NCBI GenBank assembly: GCA_037903475.1
Contig: JBAJFG010000071.1
Location: 2,438,001 to 2,502,000, forward strand
Reading direction: 5' to 3'
Length of the DNA: 64,000 bases
From: Ancylostoma caninum
Lineage: Eukaryota; Nematoda; Chromadorea; Rhabditida; Ancylostomatidae
Part shown: piece after piece, positions 32,727-44,701 of the stretch
Layout: each line of letters begins with the position of its first letter
Position numbering within the stretch: position 1 is the stretch's first letter
Notes under the pieces: model-generated
Database searches by the model: none
The model's input: only the letters and a program-made list of their open reading frames with translations
Told to the model about the DNA's origin: nothing
Program-made: the position numbers and the translations under genes

Positions 32727-34235
32727 ATTCTTTTTCCCTTTTTCCTCGGCCTTCCTCGTCGTCCTCGAGTTGATTTCCCGATAACCGGGGTATCGTCGAT
32801 TTCCGACAGCACTTTGATCAAGTGATCAAACGGACCGGTTCCTCGTTCATCCCTATAAGGGTGATTAGGGCAGAGTTGGAGCTAGCCTCCAAAACTCTAT
32901 AGGGCCCTCGCCAGTCGAAAACCAACTTCGGATGCCTGGACTTCCCCTTTTCAGAGGGAACCCGCATGTAGACGCGATCACCCGCGCGGAATGTCTGAGA
33001 TGCAGACGTATTATGACGACGGTCGTAGTAGTCTTTCATCGCCTTTTGGTACTTCTCTGCATGATCCGCTATGGTGGCGCATGCTAATGCCAGTCCGCTA
33101 AGGAGTTCCGCTTTGTAGTTGTCGTAGTCGACGTGATACGGCGATAGGTGCGCTCTTGGAATAACTTCCGATGGATACTTGGGGTCGTGTCCATACACTA
33201 AGAAGTGTGGGCTCTCCGCCGTTGCTGTATGCGGGGGCGCATTATAGGCGTAAACCGCTGCAGGCAAGACTCTGTCCCATTCCGTAGGCACTATGGTCTT
33301 CTTCTTCAGCATTCTGACTATGGTGCCGTTCGCCCGTTCGGTGAGTCCGTATTCGCGTGGGCAGTATCCTTTGGTGAAGTCCTTCTTGATCTGTAGGATC
33401 TCACAAAGTGCCGCGATAACCGCGTTTTCGAACTCGCCTCCTCGGTCGGACAACATGCATTCGGGCCATCTTCCTCCTTCACAGATCCATCTGCTAAAGA
33501 TAACCTCAGCAATCATGTCCGCCTTCTTGTCAGGCACGGGGTAAGCCCCCAAGTACTTGGTGAAGTGATCGACCACTGTGACAATATATCTATTGCCACG
33601 AGATGTTAATCCCATCTCAAGTACATCGACACCGATGATCTGGAATGGTCGCAAAGCCGACCTTGGCCTCAGAGTAGGCGTGTTGACAGCCTTCGGGTTC
33701 GTCAGGAAACACTTCTGGCATTGTCTGCACCACCTCTTCAGATCGGTCTTCATTCCAGGCCAGAATACTGTCTTGCGGAGTTGTAGGAACATCTTATTCG
33801 CGTTAAAATGTCCTCCCAAGTTTCCGTGATGCGCTTCGTCGAAGATTTGGCGTCGTTTGTCTTCAGGGACTAGAAGAACTAACGATCCATCTTCTTGGAC
33901 GAGGCATAAATCGCCGTTATCAATGCGGAAATCCCGCGAAGAGAGCTTGCGCTCATGCCGAGGGAGTCGAACCTCCACATCACGACCGTTTTCCACAGCA
34001 TCAATGACGGGTTCAAAGTTCTTGTCCTCTCGGAGTTCGTCTAACCACTTGCCCTGCACTACGCACACAACTTTCTCGTTTTCCGAGTGTGTAGGAGGCA
34101 CCTCCTCTGAGAGTGCGACAACCCCACGTGAGAGCGCGTCAGCCACGCAATTCGCTGCTCCTTTGACGTGCTCGATGGTGAGGTCGTAGCTCTGGATTTC
34201 CAACGCCCATCTCAGGACTGTGTCGACACGTTCTT
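32705..34235 (-). pseudogene. Gypsy pol: RNase H end and integrase
   Basis: The open frame 34203-32818 (461 codons) begins in the RNase H tail (IQSYDLTIEHVKGAANCVADALSRG). It continues with the integrase zinc finger (HHGNLGGHF...CRQCQKC), the core with GVDVLEMG, LSDRGGEFEN and the TERANG region, and a C-terminal DRVYMRVPSEKGKSRHPKLV segment. A one-base shift at about 34212-34220 separates it from the RNase H start. A second shift near 32825 separates it from a basic tail GRRGRPRKKGKR (AT-hook-like) ending at 32705. The core catalytic Asp residues are visible. Confidence 0.88.
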
Positions 34236-36930
34236 TCGTTTGAAGAGGGACGTGAGGGTCGCGTGATCCGTCCGGACGATGGTGTGCACTCCATAGATAA
34301 AGTAGTGAAACTTCTTCAGGGCGTATACAACTGCCAGTCCTTCTTGGTCCGTGACATGGTAGTTGCGTTCCGCTTTGGACAGTGGTTTCGACGCGAAGTA
34401 GATCGGATGCAGGAATCCGTCGTCCTGCTCCTGGGCGAGAACCGCCCCGACGCCTACCCGGCTTGCATCAGTATAGATGTAGAAGGGTCTGAGACCAGAC
34501 CTCGCCTTTTCCACATCAGGCTGTGCCAAAACCGGCGCTGACGTCAAGAGAACCTTGAGTTGAAGGAAAGCCCTTTCGTGTTCCGGCTTCCAGTCGAACT
34601 TAACTTTCGTGCTGGTCAGGTCGTACAACGGTCGTGCTGTCTGCGCGTACCGCAGAACGAATTTCCTGTAATATCCGCACATTCCAAGAAAAGTCCGTAA
34701 CTCCGATAGGTTCTCCGGCCGGGGATACTCGACGATGTTGTTGATCTTGTCCGGATCTGTCTTCACTCCAGTGTCGTCGACGACATGTCCCAAGAACGCC
34801 ACTCTTGTTTCGAAGATGCGACACTTCTGCGGCTTGATCTTGAGGTTGGCCTTCTGGAATGCTTGCAGCACTTGTTCGAAGACTTCGAGATGCCGTTCGA
34901 CGCTATCAACCGCTATCAATACATCATCGATGTATACTGAAACCTCGGAACCGAGGACATGCCCTAGCACTTTTTCCATCAAACGCTGGAATGCTGCTGG
35001 CGCGTTGGTCAGACCAAACGGGATAACCCTGAATTGGTATAGACCCGCCGTAGTAGTGAAAGCACTAATTTCTTTTGCCGAATCCGACAATGGAACCTAC
35101 CAGTATCCGCTTGCGAGGTCCAACGAAGTGAAATAATGCTTCCCCTGCAGCGCGACGTCGATTGAGGGGAGCGGGTAGCAGTCCTTCTTGGTTACTTTGT
35201 TGACTTCTCTGTAATCGACGCATAACCGGATTCCACCGTCCTTCTTGGCCACTAAGACAATCGGCGACGCCCATGGCGAAGAACTTTCTTCGATGATCTG
35301 GCGCTCCTTCAGATCCTTCAGCATCTCCTGTACCTCTAGCTTCAATGCATAGGGTACCGGACGCGTCGTCTGGCGGATTGGAGGATGGCCCTGGACGTCT
35401 ATGTCGTGAACCAACATATGTGTTTGCGTGAGTTCCATGTCAGAAATTGCGAAAGTACAGCAGTATTTCTTGAGCAGAACCTCAAGCTCCTTCGGGAAAT
35501 CCCCGGACTGCCAATTTTGCTTTAGAATATCCAAAAGAATATTCAGCTTCTCCTCCTCAGACGGTAGTGCCGCACGTTTGATTTCCAGCATATCCCCGGG
35601 TATGTCGGCGGTCTTCGGATCATACCATCGGTCCTGAGTCCAGGTTCCTAGCGGTTGACCTTTCGGGATCTTCCAGGCTTTAGACTCCCGATTGACTACG
35701 GAAACCGTAGCATGTCCGTCAGAGACCTGACATACAGCGGATGCGATGCGATCATCGCTTGACAGAAAAACCTGTCTTGTGGGATCAGTAGGTCCTGTTA
35801 ACACGACCTTAGCTGCCGAGAACGGCGGAATGATGACTTTGTGCGCCGCCGAAGCCAGCGACTCAGAGGAATCCCTCTTTGGTTGTTGCTCTTCTTTGGC
35901 GCTTGATCCTAGTTGAATCCGTATGCCAAGCGATTCCAAGGCGTTCGTTCCAAGCAGGATCGTATCGTTTTCCGACTTCTGGATGTGCATCTGGACCCTC
36001 GCAGAACCGGCGCCCTCTACGCTGATAGTCGCGGCTATCAACATGAGAAAGGACATAAGGTTACCAGATGCGTCGTAGACCTGGGTTGCGGAACCGCTAC
36101 CCATCATCGTCACCATCTTATCCAAGTCTGCTCCTCGCTTCATCGCCTTCTTCAGTAGACCCAGTGGGATTATCGTAATCACCGATCCTGTGTCGATTAA
36201 GGCCTTCGCCTTCATACCGAAGATCTCGATGTTGCAGAGGCATGGACCGCCATATGCCGAATCCGGCTTTGGTGAGCGAACCCGCTTTATTTTGCAGCAC
36301 CAGGATTTCAGGTGAGTCGAGAAGGTATTCCGTGTCTGTTTCGACCGCGTTGACGATTCCTTAATGGCTTTAGGCTTCGAGGCTGCCTTCTCCACAGATT
36401 TGGGTTGATCCTTCTTCCGTGGATTACGAGGTGGCCCTCGTTGCTGCTGCGGCGTCCCGCGTTGACGAGGGTTATCCCCTTTTGGCTTCCTCGGTGGAGA
36501 CTGGGGCGGAACCGGCGTAGACTGCTCCTGCTTCTGCTCCACCTTGCCTTTGCCATAGCGTTGCTTCCAGGTCTTCGGTTGTACTGCCGTCGACGTCGAT
36601 GGTTCCTGCGTTCGTTCCAAACGTAGGGCGACTTTGCGGACTTCATCGAAAACGGTGCCTTTCGGGGAATCCAAAGCTGCTAACATATAGTATGAATCCT
36701 TCCATTCGGAGAGGCATTCGTAGAGCTTGCTTCCCATCTCGAAATCACAGTCCGAATCCGGAGACTTCCGTTTTGCGATAGCCCGCAATCGGCAGCAGAA
36801 GTCGAAAACCGACTCAGTTTCGAGTTTCCGAAGATTCGTCCAGTCAACCTGGGCTCTCAGCCGTTCGCACGGGGTGCGCCTGGCTTTCCGGAGATACCAT
36901 CGAAACTGCCATTTAGGATTTCCGCCGGTA
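34212..36930 (-). pseudogene. Gypsy gag C-terminus, protease, RT and RNase H
   Basis: The frame 36788-35097, open upstream to about 36930, holds the end of the capsid region (LRKLETESVFDFCCRLRAI), a long basic Pro/Gln-rich linker without a CCHC knuckle, the aspartic protease (LIDTGSVITIIP, LLGTNALESLGI), and the RT start (SSPWASPIVLVAKKDGGIRL). An in-frame TAG at 35097-35099 replaces the residue after SLDLASGYW. The frame then continues to 34212 with YQFRVIPFGLTNAPAAFQRLM, VYIDDVLIA, FLGHVV, GYYRKFV and RNase H IYTDASRVGVGAVL. The polymerase is therefore cut by a single nonsense codon. Confidence 0.9.
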
Positions 36931-37927
36931 AATTGTTCGCGTGAGTCCTTGCCGATCCATCGAGATGATTAAGAAAGATATCCCTTCTGTCGGTGTCTGA
37001 CCACACAGATCTTAGATACTTGACTTCCAGTCCTCTCAGGAATTCCGTCAGCGAGGACTTTCCATCGTACTTCTTCACCTCGGCAATGGTCTGGCTCTTC
37101 AGGACTTCCTTGAGTGTCCTCAGCAGATCCTCGTTCTGGCTGATGGCTGATGCCAGCCTACAGCTAGAATTGCAAGTAAAAGGAGATACCCTACCTTGCC
37201 CCTGCGAGTGGGAAGAGTTCATTGACGATTTCGGAGACGACGTGTGCGATGTCGGGGTCCGTTTCGATGGACGCCATTCGGTCTTCCTAGCGGACGCGAT
37301 GATGTCGCAAGACTGCAAGGATTTCGTGACATCCACGAACTGAATGAACTCCCGAGCCCGAGACCAGGCTTTTCCGTCGAACTTACCGACGCGTGGCCTA
37401 GGTGGCGGGCGTGGCAGACGTTGTGGCTCCGGCTGCTGCTGCTGCTGTTGTGGCTGCTGCTGTGGCTGTTGTGCAGGTCTCTCGACCTGAAAGCTCTCCA
37501 ACTTAGCCTTCAACACGGCAATCTCTTCCTCTTTTTCTTCTAGCCTCCTTTCCAGCTCATTCGCATTGCATCCTAACTTTTTAGTCAAAACGCGCATTTG
37601 AGCTGCATCGTTCAAAACGTCCGGCAAAATTTCGCTTAAACGTTCCGCTGAGGTTGCAAGGGCTTGAACAATTTCTCGCGCTTCTTGGTCGTTTTTCCTC
37701 TCATCCTCAAAAACTTTTTGCACGCAATCAACCGCGTTTTGGACAGCAGCGAGAATCCGCTGGCGCTTAATTGCTGACAAGTGTCTAAGCTGCGCTGTTA
37801 GAGCGCTATCACACTCGCGTACCACTTGTTTTAGTGCCTGACACCAGGGATTACAGGTGATACCCACCTCCATCGGCTCCTCCGGAGCTTGAACTTGAGG
37901 TGGAGCTGCCGACCTCTGGGGATCCAT
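36857..37927 (-). pseudogene. Gag of the large LTR element
   Basis: The likely start is ATG at 37927 (MDPQRSAAPP), about 55 nt after the LTR end. Order: a helical N-terminal region; a strong coiled coil (NELERRLEEKEEEIAVLKAKLESF region, kept short here); a Gln-rich run encoded by CAG/CAA repeats near 37430-37490; and a capsid-like C-terminal domain with FLRGLEVKYLRSVW and LPAEILNGSF. The frame then stops at 36857. The matching continuation (RTPCERLRAQVDW) is in another frame, so a one-base shift lies at about 36900-36930. The same frame is open upstream into the LTR but is probably not translated there. Confidence 0.8.
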
Positions 37928-37961
37928 GTGATTGCTGAAAAGATTAACGTCTCGTTGGCTA

Positions 37962-37981
37962 GTGAAGCGGCCTGGCCCCCA
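37962..37981 (-). other. Candidate primer-binding site of the large LTR element
   Basis: Directly after the LTR end CTGACA, the minus strand reads TGGGGGCCAGGCCGCTTCAC. A start with TGG complements a tRNA 3' CCA. The younger LTR element at 57848 starts with the same TGGGGGCC. The tRNA was not identified. Confidence 0.5.
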
Positions 37982-38298
37982 TGTCAGTGTATTGGTGTCT
38001 CGGTTATGAGTGTTAGGGACTAACTTCCGAGACCCAACTGGCATGTTCCCAGTGGTAGCCCGTGGGTAACGCCCCCTTTTGGAGCCCCGTGCCCGGTTAA
38101 AAGTTTGACTTTGGTTGGGTAAACGGGAACCCCGTGATGACCCCGATGATGTGAGGTTAAGAGACGAGGAGCTACCCCCAGTCCCACTAGAAACCGGACC
38201 GGAGTGAGTGGCTTGCGCCTCCCCACCCGGACGCCTGTCGATAGAAAGACCCGCGGCCCGAGTAGTGCTAGAAGATGACGAGGACAAGGGTTCCCCGA

Positions 38299-38306
38299 CC
38301 CCAGGG
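38299..38306. repeat. 8-bp target duplication, left (hAT-type MITE)
   Basis: CCCCAGGG here and again at 38580-38587. The empty site is preserved in the other LTR near 29502-29510, which has only one copy. Confidence 0.9.
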
Positions 38307-38579
38307 CAGTGGCGGACGCAGAAAGTGGGTGGGAGGGGGGGGCGTGGGAAGAAAAGTGGGGTCTCCGCCGTTTTGGGGACCCAGACGGAAAATAAAATTA
38401 ACAATAATATTAATTATAATAATAAACAATAAATAAAAAATATATTAAAAATAATAATAAAAATAAACAATTAAAAATAAACTAACACAAGATTTTTATT
38501 TGTATTGTAAAGTAATTTCGAAAATTTGGCGACCCATTCTCGGGGGGGGGCGCGCGCCCCCCCCCTGCGTCCGCCACTG
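38307..38579. mobile_element. hAT-type MITE inside the 5' LTR
   Basis: The 273-bp element has perfect 15-bp TIRs CAGTGGCGGACGCAG and an 8-bp target duplication, both hallmarks of hAT elements. G/C-rich subterminal runs flank an A/T-rich core of AATAAT-type repeats. It is absent from the 3' LTR, so it inserted after the LTR element did. Confidence 0.93.
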
Positions 38580-38587
38580 CCCCAGGG
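38580..38587. repeat. 8-bp target duplication, right (hAT-type MITE)
   Basis: CCCCAGGG, partner of 38299-38306. Confidence 0.9.
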
Positions 38588-40103
38588 GGTTGATGGGTCC
38601 TACGATCCCGTCGCCCTCTTCTCAGCTTGTCCGGGGCGAGAGCGCGCCCGGTGGATCCTTCACTACCGGCAGGAGTGACAGCCTCCGCCCTTTGGGGAGT
38701 TCCCTCTCCTTGGCCGGAGCCGCCACTATTCCCGATATCCGGGTCCCGAGCATCTCCGCTCTGCAGCGTAATCCGCTCCATGGTGAGCCTTTTAGACTTA
38801 CCCTGTTAGAGGAGTCGCTCGCTCGACACCGATAACGATGGAGAAGACGGCTTCTCAAGTCACGGATGCTACAGACTGCTTGACTTCTTAACACAGCCTG
38901 AAACAGAGGGATTTGCAAGGAATCCGAAGTTTCGAACTCCACTTAAACACAACGAGCACAAAGGTTATGACAGCAATAAAGGTTTCAAGGTAACCGCGGC
39001 CTAAACCGTTCGAGTACCCAAATGGATCACACCAGCTAGGTTAAAGCTTTTATTAACGGTTTAAAACTAAACTACCGGCTTCAAGAGATGCGTGCGGTGG
39101 ATTAAATGAGGATTATATAGATGAGGAATAATATAAGAGGTAAGTGAACAAAATAAAATAAGTGAATAAAGCAGGACAAAATAAATGCACAAAATAAGTG
39201 AGTAAATAGGATAAAATAGGATTAAAAATAATTCAGCTATTTACACTATTTACAATGAGGCACGATGTGCACCGGCCCTGAGGAAATACCTGAGGGCAAG
39301 AACTGAGCAATATAATTGGCGTGGGAATTTCCCCAACGCCCAACGGACTCTTACGCGGATGCGCTAACGCTACGGCTACGCTTGCGCTTACGCCTACGCT
39401 AACGCTGCGCAACTCCCCCCGGCTATACTAGGAGAACTCAGGGCTACGATGACTTAGCCACTTTAGAATAAAAGATGGTAACAACTTCCTCTCCTACACG
39501 GCTATTGGCACGGTGCAGGCTAGGTTGGAGAGTCCTCCTACAAGTGCGATATCCGCCGGGGTTTGCGCTACCGCAAGGAAAGGATTCAAGGCCGTACAGC
39601 TACGGTCCGTCAGAGTAAGGCCTGAAGAGATGGCACACCACTTGAGATGCACCAGATCCTAACCGTCCGTCGCTCAGCTCTACTGCGTGCGCGTCCACTG
39701 ATCACGAGCGATGATGAAATCGCACTCTCGTCCTTGCCTCGATGATCGCTTCCGATTGGTTAAGAAATATAAGTTAGTGGCGCGGCCTTATATAGTGCGG
39801 CGCCCTGGGAATGCCCGGCTAGGGCGCGGCGAGATAGTGCAGCTGCGCGAGAGTCCGCTAGACAGGCAGAGGAGTTTCGCACGCTGCAAGGTACGCAGCC
39901 AGAGTAACCGGATCAAAGTACATGAGAAGCAGCACTTTAAGGCAATGATCGGAGGAATAGAGGACAGAATATGTACAAAAAGGGATCAAACAGCACAACA
40001 GCCACAGCACGGAAGATAGGAAGGCTAAGGAAACGAGAAGGATTACATGTAAAACGGGATTTCAGATAAAACTTTTACATTCCATCCTACTCTACTACCG
40101 ACA

Positions 40104-40107
40104 GAGC
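40104..40107. repeat. 4-bp target duplication, right (large LTR element)
   Basis: GAGC, partner of 29177-29180. Confidence 0.75.
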
Positions 40108-41474
40108 GCTATTTCTTTCTCTCCATGTAATGGATTGTTGTGCGAGAAGGGAGATTAAATTACTTTTTCTTTATAATTTTTTCAGTAGTTTGTTGCTTGC
40201 ACATCACCGGAAATGTTCTGAATCCGTCGCAATTTATTTTGCGAATTACTCAGTACACTTCGGGATAAGCCAGCGAATGATAAATCTCTTCGATGGTTTT
40301 TCATTTCTTTTCATTCCTCCACACAAGAAACCTATTTATTCGCCTGGTGCGTAACTGAATAATGATGCCGTTTTGCGTCGGATTTGACTCTGATATGTTA
40401 TCATGTCTCGTGTTGTCGGCACTATTGGATATCACGAATATTTCAAAGTCCCTAGTGCTTATTCCCAGAACGGAATATCGGCTCGAAGGCAACAATGTAA
40501 ATACTGCAACAATGTGATTACGACTTCCCAATCCTCGATTGGTTTGCTTGAACGAGGCTCTCGGAAAGTATGCGAATTTTCATCCTCTCGCTCTTGCATC
40601 CACCCACTCGTACCCTCTTACCTATCATTTCAAAAAAGATCCGATTTCGTTGTTTACAGACAAGGTATGGAATATCTACGTGGTTTTTCTAGACGCAGCA
40701 CTACCGTGATCTGCAAAATGAATTTGTCAAAAGTAAGAATTTGCTAAACTGAGGATCTGAATTGATCCCTACTTCGCTTCTGGAAAGGTGGTGAACTCGT
40801 TGTCAGTTTTATTGTGACAGCGTGGCCTTTATATCTTTAACATTATGAGAACATTTCAAAGACATCAAAACAAAGTAACCCAACCGGAGATGCTTAACAG
40901 ATGAATTTGTGAGCTTCAAGTTCGATGGCTTTGCAAATATCTAGTTTTTGCGGGCAGCCGAAACACTTTTGGACATACCTCGTTGAGCGCCCAAGAAGGG
41001 GGTCATCTATGCGCTAGTCGTGGGCAGAGACAGAAGCGCAGGCTGAACTAGGATATTCTTTTTGCCATCTTTGAGGGGCAGGCGTGCCAACGAATCGACA
41101 CTGAGAGATGTTGAAGCAAGGGAAACGGTTTATCAAATTATTATCAGTCCTTCATTTGGAAACATAGGATACTGGCAATATCAATTTTAAACGAAGACTT
41201 CGCTACAAACATGCTCACATTCGACCATTATCAACCGGGCACTCTTCACCTAATTTCTGAAGGGATCGCATACTATCTGCATTCTGGTTTGCTACGGTGG
41301 CTTTTTTTTTCTCTCGAGGAATATCCACGACTTAGCGACAAGACTCTTTGAACAAGTGTGATGAAGAGGTGTATTTCAGAATGTTCTAAAATTGGGTCTA
41401 TCCTACTAGCTGTGGTCGGAGGACTATACGGCTCATATTCATTCTACCCCGCTGGTGACCCCAAACGTGATTTG
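40108..41474. other. Gene-free stretch
   Basis: The longest frame (40403-40747, 114 codons) shows no motif or splice partner. No RNA gene or repeat with defined ends is seen. Confidence 0.35.
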
Positions 41475-41946
41475 TTAAAGGCAGCAGGAGCTGAAATCCT
41501 CGACTCCGAGCTGAGCTGCGGGTGATGAGGTACAGACTCAGCCTATCATAAATGTGAAACGAACACAGACAATTATGGCTTACCTGCAGAGAAAATGGAA
41601 CATTCGTCACGAACACGCCTGGCCGTGTTCGCGCGCGGACGAGTTTTCCCCGGCGCAAAAAGCCATTGCGGTGCGTGGTTTGGCGCAAAGGGAAAACGAA
41701 TTGCATTCAATTCAGAGGGTTTCATGGCGGGACTCGGCCAAAACCACGCGCCGCAATGGCTTTCGCGCCAGGGAAAACTCGTCCGCGCACGAACACGGCC
41801 AGGCGTGTTCGCGACGAATGTTCCATTTTCTCTGCAGGTAAGCCATCATTGTCCGTGTTCGTTTCACATTTATGATGTGCCGAGTCTGTACTTCACCACC
41901 CGCAGCTCAGCTCAAAGTCGAGAATTTCAGCTCCTGCTGCCTTTAA
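41475..41946. mobile_element. Palindromic TTAA element, copy C
   Basis: A complete 472-bp copy bounded by TTAA at 41475-41478 and 41943-41946, with arms as in copy A (3059-3529). The open frames of up to 155 codons across it come from the palindrome and recur in all copies. I treat them as non-coding. Confidence 0.8.
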
Positions 41947-43471
41947 GTGACATAAGGAAACATATGGAAAGGCCTGCGTCCTGCTCTGGTGAATCAACGT
42001 CTGTACTCTGCAAAACAGTGCTGCTCCAAAGAGGTCATACTTCCCGATGCTTTTATCGCTGAGGAAATCGACGAAATTCTTTGGGGTAGAAATGTCATGG
42101 ATGTATCCACGTTGAGGCTATATGAGGGCAATCTCCAAGATAGGCGAAGCCGAGCTGTGTAGCATGTGCTTTAGTTGATTCCTTATATAATAATAAAGCG
42201 CTAGCCAAGTATAGCACTATAGTTCTTTGGGCCGTTACCGCGCTCTAATCAACCATTCCAGCAGGCAAGTAGGTGACGTTCGTGATATAGTCGTTTATTT
42301 CTATTTCATGACTTCTTGAAATGTTTAATGGTTTCTCCTTTTCAGCTCTTTTCTCTTCTTCTCTTATGCCTTTCCATCAATCCATTCTCCTTTACTCTTT
42401 TACCCTTCTTTTTTTTCTGGTCCCCTCTTTACATGTGAGGCTGGAGGGGGAGGGAAGACCGGATAATTCACCTAATGAAGTCCTGCTGGTTTCTGTTCTT
42501 CATCTAAAGTACTCGCGCTTCCTATTGCCTTCTACTAAGGGTCTGAAATTTAGGTCATCTCAAACACAATATTGACACATACAATATAAAACATGAACAG
42601 AATTTTTTTAAATTCATTTGGCAGTATTTAATAATCTTTATCTCTTTGGTGGATGCACTCTACTATGACGGAGATGGCAACAAGGCTCGTCAACCGACAA
42701 TTTCTGAGAAAGTTCTCCGCCCTAAATGCACGTTGTTTCACTTTTTTTGTTAATAAATCCTTACCGTTATACCCATTGTTATGCTTCCCGTCACGTTGTT
42801 ATCTTCGTAACGTTGATGTAGTTGTTAGAATCATTTGATGCATTGTTGTTGTTGAACATTTTTTTTTAACTCAATAAGTTTTACCAAGTTTCATTAATTT
42901 AACCTTGGTAATCTAGTCATAGTGTGGATATTAAAAGCTAACCTAAAATCAGCATTCCAGTCAATATTAGGTGTAGTCTGTCAATAAACATTGGATACAT
43001 TGCTCGTACATTCTTTCTTAATACTTTTTGAATATAACGAAACGAATGTATCTCTACTAATATCTGCTGGGTGTTTTACAGAAGATCGATTGTCGCTGCA
43101 CTCTGCTAGTCTAAACAACTGAGCCCGAATAAGTAGCCAGTTCGTTGGCTCGATAGTTCTAAAAAATCTTTGGGATTTTTAGTGGAAGAAAAAATACCTA
43201 TAAATTCTCTATGATAACATAGTCCGTTCACGGTTATTTCAACTGTGGGTGATTTACCTACACAAGTACAGACTTGAAAATTAATGCTCCAATTTGCCAA
43301 AAAAAAACTGTACTGCATAGATCAATACATTTCAATATAAGATAACCGTTGTAGGAGCATCACATGTTGTCTACGTCCCATAATAATATTGTCTTATCCC
43401 CGATTATTTGTGTGTCGCATTTGCTCTTTTACTTTATTGTCGTATATTCGTTTACGAACTGAACTAGTGTT
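41947..43471. other. Gene-free stretch
   Basis: It contains a pyrimidine-rich block at about 42335-42425 and A/T-rich sequence. No supported gene is seen. Confidence 0.35.
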
Positions 43472-43692
43472 GTGGTTGTCCGGTAGTCGTGGGTGAACAG
43501 TTTATTAGAAGAACCAAAATACAGCACAGGCGAGTGAGGCGTGTGAATAAGAAGAATACATACAGTGACAATGGTGGGTCTTATATACCCCAAGAGGCGA
43601 GGTTCCAGAACATTCTAGATAGATCACAACAAATCGATAGTAGATCAAATACTCTAGATCACCCCAAACACATAGCTATCAAGGTCCTACAA
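43472..43692 (-). repeat. Candidate 3' LTR of the decayed gypsy element
   Basis: In minus orientation the segment begins TTGTAGGACC or TGTAGGACC, just after a purine tract GAATGGGGAGGTG. It contains GGGTATATAAGACCC (TATA-like) near 43582 and AATAAA near 43503, and ends GGACAACCACAACA. No second copy was found to the right, so this rests on signals and position only. Confidence 0.5.
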
Positions 43693-44692
43693 CACCTCCC
43701 CATTCAAGTCGCAAAGGCATCTTCTTCGTTGGATCGAAGTTAAGATGGTCTGGCACTCGGCGTTGGCGCGAGGAGCTTGGCGGCGTCGGTAGCTTCGTTG
43801 CGTCATCTGTCGTCGAGTCGTTGGCATCGGCTCGAGAGTCGAACAGTGACAGGTCCAAAACGTTCAGGAGCTGGCTGACTGTGGAAGTGCTGCTTCGAGG
43901 CCGTAGTTGGTTGATGTGGCGGTTCCATAGCAGATCTCCTCAGCGAACGGTGTAAGTACCGTTTCCAGTCCGGCGTACTACGAAGACAGGCGTCCAGGTG
44001 GATTTCTGTTTGCTTTCGCATATATAGCATCGTCGACTTCGAAGCGGCCACGACGTGCACCATTGCGGCGGTTGTACATTGCTTCCATCTTGTCGTCGCA
44101 TTGTCCAAAGCGATCTTCAGGACACGGATTCATCAAGTCGAGCACGGTGCGAAGTTTGCCTCCCAGGATGTTTTCGGCAGGCAACAAGTGGTCTGGTCTA
44201 GAAGGGCATGGAGTTGAAAGGTAAGCCATCAGGGAGATCTGCAGAGGGTCGGCTGTCGGTTCCTTCCCCTTCAATTTGGCGAGTGCTCGCTTGAAGGTGT
44301 CCACAAAGCGTTCGGCTTGTCCATTACTTTGTGGGTGGAACGGCGATGAGTACTTTGCGGATGGAACGGCGGTGAGCGGACATGTTTGATACCGCGGGGA
44401 CGGCAGAATGTCTGGGACGGAATCGATGTAAATTGTGTTCCGCTGTCTGTGACGAGCGTCTACGGATATCCGAATTGAGCGAAGATTTTCTTCATAACGC
44501 CGATTGTCGAGATGCTGTTCATCTGGACGATTTTGGGAAATTTCGAGAATGCGTCCACGATGACGTGGTGTACTTACCGTCGAGTGGTCCGGCGAAGTCA
44601 GCATGTACTCGCGTTCAGGGTGCAGTCGGCTTTGGCTAAGAGCAAAGCTCGGCTTTGACTGGGTTCTTGGGAAGCATAGCGCAGCTGGTGCA

Positions 44693-44701
44693 CTTCTTGA
44701 C
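44693..44701. repeat. 9-bp target duplication, left (MULE-like MITE)
   Basis: CTTCTTGAC, repeated at 45079-45087. Both lie in the integrase coding sequence of the gypsy remnant. Confidence 0.85.

Larger units (their letters stand above)
29181..40103 (-). mobile_element. Large Ty3/gypsy LTR retrotransposon (10.9 kb)
   Basis: Minus-strand order is 5' LTR (40103-37982), primer site TGGGGGCC, gag, protease, RT, RNase H, integrase, extra ORF, polypurine tract, 3' LTR (30989-29181). GAGC is duplicated at both outer edges. The pol order protease-RT-RNase H-integrase places it in Ty3/gypsy. At least one nonsense and three frameshift lesions break gag-pol, while the extra ORF is open. The 5' LTR carries a hAT-type MITE. 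LTR similarity indicates a fairly recent insertion. Confidence 0.92.
37982..40103 (-). repeat. 5' LTR of the large Ty3/gypsy element (with hAT insertion)
   Basis: This is the partner of 29181-30989, with identical end bases (TGTCGG...CTGACA in minus orientation). It is 2.12 kb because it contains the 273-bp hAT-type MITE and its 8-bp duplication. An additional segment of about 29 bp near 39901-39930 is absent from the 3' LTR. TATATAA lies at 39794-39788 and AATAAA at 39054-39049 on the minus strand. Confidence 0.88.
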
